Below, piece after piece: positions 1 through 9,700 of a stretch of 64,000 bases of DNA. How positions within the stretch are numbered: position 1 is the stretch's first letter; every line of letters starts with the position of its first letter. This stretch comes from Brachypodium distachyon (lineage: Eukaryota > Streptophyta > Magnoliopsida > Poales > Poaceae): the NCBI RefSeq assembly GCF_000005505.3, contig NC_016131.3, positions 64,031,355 to 64,095,354 on the forward strand, written 5' to 3'. Under the pieces are notes generated by a model. That model saw only the letters and a program-made list of their open reading frames with translations, did not search any database and was not told the DNA's origin. The translations under genes were made by a program, and so were the position numbers.

Positions 1-28
1 GAAATGTTTTCCTAGAGCTGTCCAAATG

Positions 29-115
29 CCCCTAGGTAAAGGCCCATTTTCCCACCATATTATACCTAGGGTTCTTTTCCTAGAGCAGTCCCTAGGTGAA
101 GCCTTTACCTAGGGG
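29..115. repeat. CACTA sub-terminal inverted motifs (CCTAGGTAAAGGC type)
   Basis: The 15-base motif at 29-43 recurs as its reverse complement at 101-115, and shorter CCTAGG cores sit between them (66-71, 91-96). Clustered short motifs in both orientations near an element end are typical binding sites for the CACTA accessory protein. That reading is inferred from position and family habit. Confidence 0.5.
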
Positions 116-532
116 TTTTATGCTTTCACCTAGAGTATTTGGCACTAGGAGAAACCGTGTATTCCAGTAGTGTTTTTGGAGCTCCGGCGGCCGGGGAGCT
201 CCGATCTTCGAGCCCGAAGCTTCCCTCTCCCTTGCGAGCTCTCTCTCCTTCCCGATCTGTCTCGCCGGCCTCCAATTTCTCTCCGAATTTCTCCAATTTC
301 AAAATTTTGAGCTCCGGTCGCCGGCCAAAATGCGGCCTCCTCGTAGTCACCCAGAGCTTCCCTCTCCCTTGCGAACTCTCTCTCCCACCCGATCTTTCTC
401 GCCGGCCTCCAATTTCTCTCCGAATGTCTCTAATTTCAAATTTTTAGTTAGTCTCGGTTAATTAACACCTTAATCACCTTGTCAACTATTAGGCTAACTA
501 TTTTGCTTTGTTTGTTTTCTTGTGTATCGTTT

Positions 533-3500
533 TGTAGATCGAAGGACCGTTCTTGGATGTACGCCAAGGAAAGAATCAATGCTCGATGGATAATCAAATG
601 GACGGTCTTTTTTGGAGTCGCGAAAGGTGATATGGAACGAAAAGGACTTGTGATGATGCGTTGTACATGTCGCAAATGTGGAAACACATGCATGATGAAG
701 CCTGAAAATGTTCAGATGCACGTGCTGGCATCAGGTTTGTGGAAGGTTATTCTCGCTGGACTTGTTATGGAGAGGATGTGGTTGATGTCGGTAGCGGTAG
801 CGAAGATGATGATGCCATGCGGTATGATCTGGCGAATGATTCCGAGGAAGAAACAAGGGTCGATGAGGAGGTTAATGTGGAATGTGAAGGAGCTCACGTG
901 ACAGGATTGCCGAAATGCTAGATGACCCGTACCTACGGGACCAGCTGGAGGACCCCGAAGATGAGGCAGAGTCTTCTCAGTTCAAAAAATTGTTGGAGGA
1001 CACAAACACACCTTGTATGATGGAGCTGGCGAAGAAAACAACGTGTTCGAAGTGATGTTCGAACTTTTGAGGCTGAAGGCAGCATCATGCTGGTCAGACA
1101 AGGGCTTCACGGACTTGTTGAGTTACCTTGCTTCGGTTTTTCCACAGCCAAACAAGTTGCCCAAGAGCACATACGAGGCGAAGAAGATTACATGCCCGCT
1201 TGGATTAGATTGCGTGAAACATCATTCATGTCCAAACGACTGCATGGTATACATTGGAGAGTAAGAGAACCATAAGAGCTGCAACATATGCGGCGCATCG
1301 AGATACAAGAAGAAAAACGCCAGAGCTGGCGAACACGATGGGGAAGAAGTGATGAAGGGCAGGCCGGCAAAGACTGTCTGGTATCTTACGGTAGGTGGCC
1401 GAGTTGAGCGTTGGATGCAGAACGTTAAGGACGCGAGATATCTCGTCTATCACGATCTGGCGCATGCTGCATTCGATCCTGACGGGCACTACCGTGTGGA
1501 GGAAGCTGGGGTCCTAAGACACCCTGCCGATGGGACTCAGTGGAGGAACTTTGACACGGCATTTTCTGCTTTCGGGGAAGAGCCCAGAAACCTGAGGCTC
1601 GGTCTCAGCACTGACGGAATAAATCCCTTCGGAAACATGAACAACAAGCACAGCACATGACCAGTGATCTTGTTTGTCTACAACCTTCCTCCATGGTTAA
1701 TCTTGAAGAGAAAGTACATCCACATGTGCATGCTCATATAGGGTCCAAAGCAGACGGGAGCTGACCTAAATGTGTATCTGCAGCTAGTGAAGGATGAGTT
1801 GAAGCAGGTTTGGAACCCTGGCAGAGTGGTTTGGGACGCAAACGGGAGGGAGTACTTCACGATGAGAGCAGCGCTTCTGACCTGCGTGCATGACTACCCC
1901 GCGAATGGAAATACTTCATGCCAGGTGACACATGGCTACAAGGCCTGTACAAAGTGCATGGAAAACACGACATCGGAGAAGTTGCTCGCTTCATCCAAAA
2001 TTGTTTACATGGGCCACCGAAAGTGGTTGGATGCTAAAGACTCTTGGAGGGATGACAAGGAAAGGTTCAATGGGAAGACGGAGCACAGGACAGCGTCGAA
2101 GGAGAAGTCTGGTATGCAAATCCTCGAAATTGTGAACGATCTTGAGGTTGTCCCCGAAAAGATTGCTGCGAAGAAATATAAGGAACCGGAAGGCCTCGTG
2201 TGGAAAAGGAGCTCCGTATTCTAGGACCTGGAGTACTGGGCACATTTAGAATGCCGCCACAACATAGATGTCATGCACATGGAGAAAAATGTATGCGACA
2301 GCGTGCTGGAGTTGCTGATGAACATTCCAAAGAAGACGAAATATGGACCCAATGCACGGAAAGACCTGGAACTCATGTCTATCAGAAAAGAGTTGTGGGG
2401 CAAAGATCAAGTGTCGGCAGCCGACAAGAATGGTTTCGTGACGGTGACCATGCGGTGTCGTCTTGCATGTTACAACCTGTACAAAGACGAGTTGCATAGG
2501 ATGTGCCAGTGCCTGCAGGGCATTAAAGTTCCATCGAACTACTCGTCGAGTATCAAGCATCTAGTTGACATCAAGAGTCACAAGCTATCTGGCATGAAGT
2601 CTCACGACAACCATGTCATACTCACTTAGTTACTTCCAGTCGCAATCAGAGGTATCATGGAGCCGCACGTAAGGGAGACAATCGTGAAGCTTTCTGACTT
2701 CTTTGACAACATCTCGCAGAAGTCAATCACCGTTAGACGATGCCAGATACTGAAGGATAGTATGATACAGATTCTGTGCGAGCTCGAGATGTTCTTCCCT
2801 CCATCATTCTTTGATATCATGGTCCATCTAATGATCCACATATGCGATGAGATCTTGTCCCTAGGGTCCTCGTTACTACATAACATGTATGGCCCTGAAC
2901 GATACAACGGGGTTCTGAAGCGTTACGTTCGTAACAGATCGCGTCCGGAAGGTAGCATCGTGGAAGACTTTAGGGCAGAAGAGTGCATCGAGTTCTGTAC
3001 GGATTGGTTGGCCGATCAGAAATCAATAGGTGTTTCCGATTCACGACACAAGGGCAAGCTCGATGGCGAAGGTGGCCTTGGACATACATTCCTTAATGTC
3101 TATGGAAGAGGAAGGGAACCTGACTTTGAAAGAGCACATTTGGTTCTGTGTCAAACTGTCGATTGCTGCCGGCCTTATTAGAAAATGCACATGGAACAAC
3201 TGCGAAATGAAAACCCTAAAAGAGAAGAAGTCTGGATCCACTGGGAGCACAATAAAACACTCGTAGCATGGCTGAAGAATTATTGGTACGGCAGGGAGAC
3301 GACCAATGTATCAGAAGAGACGGTTGCATGCTTGTCACGGGTACCTGCTTACCACGTCTCTACTTGGCAATCATACGCAATCAACGGTTATAACTTCTAC
3401 ACTGCGTCTCAGGACCGTAAAAGCACGTATCAAAATAGTGGTGTAGTCATGACTTCTGAGACCGCGACCGACGACAACAGCAAAACCAAAGCGTTCTTCG

Positions 3501-3993
3501 GCGTTATCGAGGAGATCTGGGAATAGGAGTACTCGATCACAAAGATCCCAATGTTCCGTGTAAGATGGACCAAAGGTGACAAAGAAGAAAGTCACAGGTT
3601 CATGACGATGGTGCTACCTCCTGAGATCCCTTGTGAACAAGTTGACGTGAGAAAAATCCCGGCAAGAGAGGAATCATAGGTCTTTGCTAAACAATGCAAG
3701 CAGGTATTCTACAAGACGAACCGGCAAATAAAGACCGCGTCGTAGTAAGAAGAGGGAAAAGAAGCATTGTTGGAGTGAACGGAGTTACTTCACAAGAAGA
3801 CTACGAAGGTTTCCATGATCTGACGACCGCTGCAGATGACGAAGAAGTGGAACGCATGATATTAACGAGGAAAAGGAGAGGGAAAAGAAGAAGTGATGGG
3901 AGCGAGAGCGAGAAAATACCACAAAAACCCTATCTCAGAAGCAGTTATGCGAGGAGTCAAGTTATGACTTACCGAAGGAAGGAGAAGCACTAG
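533..3993 (+). pseudogene. TNP2-type CACTA transposase, degenerate
   Basis: Translated segments in several frames line up in the normal order of a TNP2 transposase. A DRSWMY start of the transposase-associated domain lies at about 545. A GYSRWTCYGED stretch is near 740, and the LPKSTYEAKK/CPNDC region near 1170-1250. The core transposase_21 domain with DGINPFGNMN spans about 1350-2220, followed by HMEKNVCD near 2275. The DUF4218-type segment (LEMFFPPSFFDIMVHL) is near 2790 and a DUF4216-type tail lies near 3240-3990. The frame is broken by shifts before 740 and between 920 and 1010, and by in-frame stops at 1262, 1658, 1739, 2222, 2627, 3179, 3524 and 3677. Six of these eight are TAG. No functional transposase can be made. 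The intact family protein would act in the nucleus on CACTA ends. Confidence 0.9.
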
Positions 3994-4000
3994 TAGTCAC

Positions 4001-5310
4001 ATTGTAAATGTACTCGTATTGAATCTTAATGCAAACTTTGTAGTAAGTGAAATTATGTGTGAACTTTGTATGCATGTGATGAATTTTTTGAATTTAACTA
4101 GAAAGGAGCCCGAAGCGTGATAATGTTAGTTGAGATATAACTTAAAGCTTGTTAAAATATTTCCCATGCAAGTTCGGATAAGTTGATTCTCAGGTTTCTT
4201 GTTCCAAATAGTATTAGAAAATCCATTTAATTATTGAGCATGAACATGAGCCTTCTAAATCCTCTTGTGAATTAATTAGGCGAGTGTATTTCCCATTGGC
4301 AGGAGCCATGAATAGCCAACAGGGTATTGCACTTGCATAGCAGGCTTAGCATGAACATGAGCCTTCCAAATCTGCTTCTAGTACTGCAGCACCTCAGCCG
4401 CGATTTGCCGGCGTGCTGCATCGTCTAGTTCCTGCTGCTCAACAACACGCCCATGTATCAGCCTTTAGCTTTCCAGAGAAAGGGAATTGGGAAGAGTCGA
4501 GGAGATACTAGAGGTTGACACCAAACAAGAAATCAGAGACAACAGTTGTTGAGGAGCTTGCGGCGACCTAGTGGCCCATACCTGACCATGTATGGGGACG
4601 AAGAAGTCAGAGGAGATTGTGGTGGTGATCCCACGCTCCTCCTCCCTCGTTCCCCTTCCGCCGCCTCTTCTCCACTCAATCTCTCTGCCCTCTCTCTCTT
4701 GAATCGGGCACCAGACTCGCTTGTACTGTTGATTCGGCCGAATCCGGCGCCGGCCATGCCACCCTCTCCTGTTCTCATCCCTCCCTCCCTCCTGTCCGCC
4801 CCTTCTCCTCCACACTCTCACGATTCAGCCACCGCCGCTCCTCCCGGGTCAGGGGCGGCCCCCTGCCACCATCTCTTCTCCCGGCAGCACCCCGATAATC
4901 CTAATCTTTCTGTCCAATTCATTCCTTGTATCGTCAGAATCTATCGCCCGCCACACAGGGGAAGAGGAGGCAACGCCCGCCACTCCGCCGCCTCCTCCGT
5001 CATTGATCCTCTCCGCTAGAGCCGCTAAATGGACGCCTAGATCTACTCGCTCGTCAAAGGGGGAGAGGAGGCAGTTGGACGACGGGTGTGTATTGTTTTA
5101 ATTTTTTTAATGGAGAAAGCAGTTCAGCTAATTCGGCGGTTTGGAAGGGTGGTGACGGTGTGGTGAGTGGCGACGTACCGTCACCACCACATGGCTTTTT
5201 TATAAGAGTTAAGATGTAGCACAAATACTAGAAAAATGCATGATTTTATTCCTCAAACATAATTTCAAAGGGACAGGTTTTCTAAATTTAAATTGGTACA
5301 ACTGCCCCAA
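4001..5310. other. Transition between the two CACTA elements; small minus-strand coding-like fragment
   Basis: No complete gene is recognised. On the minus strand about 4440-4285 reads as a short coding-like stretch (VVEQQELDDAARRQIAAEV, then a TAG, then KPAMQVQYPVG) with a glutamine-rich, transposon-protein flavour. 4480-5030 is GC- and CT-rich, like a plant 5' leader, with open frames on both strands and no known domain. A short CACAAATACTAGAAAAATGC sequence near 5219 resembles a mutated CACTA terminus but is not convincing. Confidence 0.35.
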
Positions 5311-5324
5311 CAAGCATAGGAGCA

Positions 5325-5505
5325 CATCAGTAACGGTCAACTACTATGTGACCGTTACTAATGTATAGGTGCTCATCAGTAACGGTCGGTCGCTCTATCG
5401 CCCGTTACTGATGTGAGCACATCAGTAATGGTTGCTGAGTCGCCCGCCTGTTACTGATGTATAGGTGCTCATCAGTAACGGTCGCGTGGTAAGGCGACCG
5501 CCACT
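5325..5505. repeat. Left sub-terminal repeat block, ATCAGTAACGGTC family
   Basis: The motif CATCAGTAACGGTC stands at 5325-5338 and 5374-5387, again at about 5470-5483, and as inverse or variant copies at 5350-5363, 5402-5413, 5420-5432 and 5450-5459. Alternating orientation gives several small potential hairpins. The same motif family closes the element at 9470-9620. Confidence 0.75.
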
Positions 5506-5529
5506 TATGTTCTTCGGCAGATAAAAGGG

Positions 5530-5947
5530 ATGGCCGAAACCCTAGCCCGTTACTCTTCTCGCCTGCGCGTCGCTTTTCTAGCAGACCAGCAGTGGGCGCT
5601 CTCCTCCCCCGGGCGAAGCCCTACCGGATCTCCGCGCCACCGCCGCCATCAACCTCCTCCCTGTCCCCGAGCCCTCGAGCCCGTGCCGTCTTCCTCCTCC
5701 ACCCCGAGCCGCCCGACGCCGCCATCTTCCTCCGCGAAGCTGCTCGACGCCTTCGTCGACCCCGTTGTCGTCCTCGCCCGAGCGCCGCCACCCCGCGTCG
5801 TCCTCCTCCCCGACCCCGCGCCCTGGTCCCCGAGCCCGAGCGCCGCCACCGCGCGTCGTCCTCGCGCAAGCGCCGCCACCCCGCGCCACCGTCTCCCTCC
5901 TCCTCGAGCAACAGGTGCGCGCCTCTGCCTCCCTCCCTCTCCTCTGA
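5530..5947 (+). other. GC-rich leader of CACTA 2 with Pro/Ala/Ser-rich open frames
   Basis: This stretch is open on both strands only because it is extremely GC-rich. The plus-strand frame from 5530 would give a 140-residue Pro/Ser/Ala/Arg-rich product with no domain. Its position directly after the sub-terminal repeats matches the CG-rich first-exon region seen in CACTA elements. I do not regard the frame as a real protein gene. Confidence 0.35.
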
Positions 5948-5952
5948 TTTAG

Positions 5953-5980
5953 GCTTGATTTAGGGTTAGGGTTAGGGTTA
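5953..5980 (+). repeat. Short interstitial telomere-like repeat
   Basis: Three consecutive TTAGGG units preceded by TTTAGGG follow the GC-rich leader. Plant telomeres use TTTAGGG, and telo-box-like arrays are also common in plant 5' leaders, so this is more likely promoter or leader material of the transposon than telomere DNA. Confidence 0.5.
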
Positions 5981-6059
5981 GGATTTGTTGCTGTTAATTT
6001 AGGGTTTGGATTTAGGATTTCTTGCTGTTAATTTAGGATTAGCATTGCAGTTTGTAGTA

Positions 6060-6600
6060 GTAGATAATTTATATCAAATTAGATGTACATTTCCCACCAC
6101 ACACCAGGGCATGTATGTGGAAGTGGTGGGGATTGTTAAATCGCTGGAGGTAAAACAGAAAAACAGAAATAAAATTTAACTGTAGTTGTGACTCCTGCTC
6201 ATATATAAGTACGACAGAGAAAAGTGTAAACATGGGCACACATATCGTAATAGATAATATATAGCACACATGATATATAGGATTAGCATTGTATACATGA
6301 TATATAGCACACATCAGTAGATAATATATAGCACAAATGAGTTTATGCTATAGATGATATATGCACACATCAGTAGATAATATGCTGTTGTAGATAATTT
6401 CTAACAATTACTGATGAGTATATGCATTGTAGTTTTTTATATATACATGCTGCTGTTTATATCCTATACATATATGATTTTAGGTTTTTTATATGCGATA
6501 TACATGATGTTTTATATGCTATATACATGTTGTTTTATATGCTATACATGTAGTTTTTTATATAGCGGTTTTATATGCTATTTTGGAGAATTGAGTAATG
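6060..6600. repeat. AT-rich low-complexity DNA with repeated short phrases
   Basis: Phrases such as TATATAGCACACATCAGTAGATAATATA (near 6301-6328 and 6358-6382) and TTTTATATGCTATATACATG (6490-6545) recur with small changes. No coding signal is visible. The stretch behaves like an intron or spacer inside CACTA 2. Confidence 0.5.
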
Positions 6601-6794
6601 AATTGTGGGCCCGACCATCGTGTTGGGTCATCGGAGAAGGGGCCGGCCATTGTGCCGAGGGGTTACATATGCGGGTGGGTTTTTTATGCAGGTTTCGAGC
6701 TCCTAGTAGAGAAAATTTGTTAGTTTTTTAGCATAGGTCATGCCGAAATTTTCGGCCGATATATATTTGTTGGTTTTGATGGCATAGGTACGAA

Positions 6795-9212
6795 ATGGGC
6801 AAGAGTAGCCAGAAATCAGTTCTTGATCGGGAGGACGTAGATCGTGTCGATGAAAAGTCTTCATCGGGAGGAGGTACGAAATTTTCGTGTCGATGAAGCT
6901 AGGATGATTATTTTCCGCCTGCTCCAAAGCGAACCAGGGTCCAGAAAAAGCTCCCCGCTTCTGCTGAAATAATAGAACAAGCTAAGGCGGAGGCGCAAGA
7001 GCAGGCATCTATGGTGTGTCAAAAGGTGTCAAGAGAATATGCAGTGCAAGCCGTCCATCATTTGGTGTCGGCATTGGCCAAAGACCACCCCGCCCTTGAC
7101 GCCATACTCGGGGGAGGAGTGGAAGGTTTGAGGAACATCCTTCCTCCTCTTCCCCATGAAAGAGCACCCCGCTGAAGAGCAGCGCCGCCTCGGACACACG
7201 TATGGACGACAAAGACACATACACCCCAGGTTACAGCCCGGCTCCTAGCATGGACAACCCCCCCCGCTAGCCAACCGGACCCAAGCGAGGGCATCCGGGA
7301 TAACGATCCGGGTCCGAGCGACAACATCCTTGTAAGCATACTTTTCAAACTCTTATTCACTCCTTACCTTCATAAATAAAGATCTTACACACATATGCCT
7401 TCTTCTTGTTACGCACAGGCACCTGTGAAGTGTCGTATCCACGTAGACAAGCCTGGGAAGCCTGTAGGCGCCATTGGCCGCCTGATGCCCAGACAATCAC
7501 CGCCACTGGTGCACGGCATTCTAATGAACGACACACAAGTGAGTGTGATGGTGGACTCCGTCGTCGACGACCATCGTGATTATGCTATCCCGCTACCTCC
7601 GGAGGAAGGCGTGGATATCCTAGGCGGTTGTCCAAACTACCGCATTATGTGGCCTAGGAGTATGGTATCTCTCTACAACCAGCGTCGGCCCTCTATGACT
7701 CCATCTCCGTCCGCCCACAAAGGTACTTCTCAATCGCCGCTCGGCCTTTCCCCTAGGATACTTCCTCCTTTCGATGCCGGCGGAGATGAAGAGCGAACAA
7801 TGTCGATGCCTCCACAGCTCAAAGATAGCCAGACAACAGGGTCGGCACAGGCTGGAAGCATCCCTCCTATCTTCTCTCTCTTGGGTGCCGCTGAGTCCAT
7901 GGGTGGCCGCAAGATCTATGACAAGTACAAGGCAGAGGAGCAAAAGGCATGGGACAATAAGAGAAGGCATAAAAAGAGGGGGCGCGGCGGCAAGACCATC
8001 AAGGAGTTCTCCAATGTCAATCAAGATGAGATGCACTATGTGCCTCACATAATTGGAGTCTGGGAAGACAATAGGCCTGACATTCTCATGAAGAACCCCC
8101 GTCAAGGCCAGAAATTCGAAGACAGATCCTATTTCGTGGGTAGGGAGTTTGACCGGGTGCTTATTTACTATCCTAGAAGACCAATGGTCACCGAAGATTC
8201 CCTGCGTACCGTGTCCAGAGAGATGCAAGAGTTTCATCAGTTCTACATGCAAGCATCAGCTGGTTTTCAACAGCATGCCCAACAAATCAATATTAGAATC
8301 CCACGAGACTATGTCTTCTTTGACCAAGAAACTGGGAACATTCAGGAACGTCCTATCACCTTTGGTGTGGAGTTCAACGAACTGTTCCACCTCTTCAACT
8401 GCCAAAAGTTTGATATCAACCTCTTAAGGCTGTGGTCTGCCTACCAAATAAGCAAAATGCGGCGAATGGAGGTCAAAAAAGTAGCCATTTTAGACCCCGC
8501 GGTGTTCAACTACGGTGACATCGGTTTTGAGCCAGAAAAGAATCCCTCAAGAACCCTGACATCTAAATACTTGGTGGCATGTATGGAGAAATACGCGGAC
8601 CACGATTTTATCCTCTTCTTCCTTAATTTGGAGTAAGTTGAATTTTATATATGGAATCGTTTGTTTTTTCTAGTTCAGTCTTTCTTATACACCCATAGAT
8701 ACTAATTAAAGTTTGTTTTTTTTGAAAACAGAGACCATTGGGTGACACTACTCATTCGTTTGCCTTGGTCCGCGGTGTACTACTTCGATTCACTACTTCC
8801 GAAGAAGGGTGTTCGAGGTCGGTACTGAAAACCCATCAAATCACTCATTAACAATGCCTGAGAAGTGGCGACCAAGGGAAAACTAGCTCGTAAAGGCTAT
8901 AAAGACGAGCATCACCACAACCACAGGTTTCCTTGCCAGCAACAGCCGCCCGGCAGTGTGTACTGTGGCTACTACTGTTGTCACATCCTTATGGAGAATG
9001 CCAGCATGTTCAAGCCTGAGTGGAAGGGGTCAGTCGCGGCTGTGGAAGAGTACTGGCGGCCCCAAATGACAATGGCACACCGACCTAAATGGGTCATGTA
9101 TAACATTCAAAGGGAATTCGTCCATCTCATCAACAATGAGGTCATCAAGCCTAGTGGGGACTTCTACGAACGCATAGAACAAATGGTGACTAGGGTTCAC
9201 GCACAACAATAG
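6795..9212 (+). pseudogene. CACTA-associated gene with C-terminal Ulp1/C48 protease domain, broken
   Basis: The likely start is ATG 6795 (MGKSSQKSV). Coding-like sequence continues to a GTAAGC donor at 7332 but contains a frame change near 6870-6910 and an in-frame stop near 7171. The main exon runs 7419-8632 between a CACAG acceptor and a GTAAGT donor, and is fully open. It has an N-terminal conserved region (VDILGGCPNYRIMWPRSMV) and a basic middle (KRRHKKRGRGGK). The last exon from 8732 carries the Ulp1-type catalytic layout: His in DHWV, Asp in YYFDSL, Gln in FPCQQQ and Cys in SVYCGYYCC. Two in-frame TGA codons at 8826 and 8859 interrupt it between Asp and Cys. Ulp1-family proteases cleave ubiquitin-like modifiers; whether transposon copies do so is unknown. 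With these lesions the copy is dead. Confidence 0.8.
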
Positions 9213-9229
9213 CTTCAAACATGAAATGA

Positions 9230-9369
9230 GATACATCTGTATTCTTTATATACTTTTATGAAATTTTGACACTTTGTAATCAATGTCGTGAAGCGAGATA
9301 CATTTGTATTCTTTATATGCTTTAAATGATGCGGCTTTATATACATTTGTATGCTTTAAATGATGCGGC
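9230..9369 (+). repeat. Short tandem duplications in the 3' part of CACTA 2
   Basis: GCTTTAAATGATGCGGCT occurs twice (about 9319-9336 and 9353-9370), and GATACATTTGTATTCTTTATAT-like phrases occur at 9230 and 9297. These are simple local duplications downstream of the protease gene and have no coding content. Confidence 0.6.
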
Positions 9370-9469
9370 TGTGTATTTTTCTGTGCTCTGATGTGTTGTG
9401 CAGTATATATTTTTCTGTGTATTTCCTGTGTATTTTCTGTGGTTTTAATTATTATTTTAATTACCAAAA

Positions 9470-9620
9470 ATTATCAGTGTCGGTCGCTCGTCTGACACTG
9501 ATGTGGCAAAGCGACCGTGATTGATGTACATATCATCAGTGACGGATGCGGAAACGTGACCGTCACTGATGATGGTATTCATCAGTAACGGTCGGGTCGG
9601 GCCGCCCGCCACTGATGATA
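9470..9620. repeat. Right sub-terminal repeat block, ATCAGTGACGGTC family
   Basis: Variants of the motif seen at 5325-5505 recur in both orientations, including ATCAGTGTCGGTC at 9473, ATCAGTGACGG at 9535, GACCGTCACTGATG at 9558 and ATCAGTAACGGTC at 9580. This fixes the extent of CACTA 2. Confidence 0.75.
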
Positions 9621-9700
9621 GGTACTCCCTCCGTCCTGTTTTAAGAGGCGTTACATTCAAACCAATCTGTCCGTCTATACGAGGCGCAGATCGTTTTTTA
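9621..9700 (+). mobile_element. Solitary Stowaway-like MITE end
   Basis: TACTCCCTCCGTCCTGTTTTAAG matches the left end of Tc1/mariner-derived Stowaway MITEs. No matching right end (GGACGGAGGGAGTA type) follows within several hundred bases, so it is a truncated copy joined to the end of CACTA 2. Confidence 0.55.

Larger units (their letters stand above)
1..4000 (+). mobile_element. CACTA (En/Spm) DNA transposon 1, decayed, left end outside window
   Basis: The transposase remnant at 533-3993 is of the TNP2 class that defines CACTA elements. Upstream of it, 1-170 holds several copies of a CCTAGG-containing motif in both orientations, for example CCCCTAGGTAAAGGC at 29-43 and its inverse at 101-115, which is how CACTA sub-terminal transposase-binding repeats look. 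No CACTA terminal pentamer can be placed at either end, so the left end lies outside the window and the right end is not resolved. Everything between 170 and 530 is GC-rich leader-like DNA without a recognisable domain. Confidence 0.75.
5320..9620 (+). mobile_element. CACTA-type DNA transposon 2 with Ulp1-protease gene
   Basis: Two blocks of the same short motif bracket the region. ATCAGTAACGGTC and its inverse occur repeatedly at 5325-5505 and again at 9470-9620, where the variants are ATCAGTGTCGGTC and GACCGTCACTGATGA. Between them lie a GC-rich leader, AT-rich DNA and a gene with a Ulp1-like protease domain, the usual companion gene of grass CACTA elements. No CACTA terminal inverted repeat can be read at either edge. 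The right edge runs directly into a Stowaway-type end at 9622, so the true terminus may have been lost. No TNP2 transposase lies inside this pair of repeats, so the element is non-autonomous or deleted. Confidence 0.65.

Noticed and set aside
5530..5963. Possible Pro/Ser-rich protein genes in the CACTA 2 leader
   Set aside because: Frames are open on both strands from GC richness alone and sit in a known non-coding leader position.
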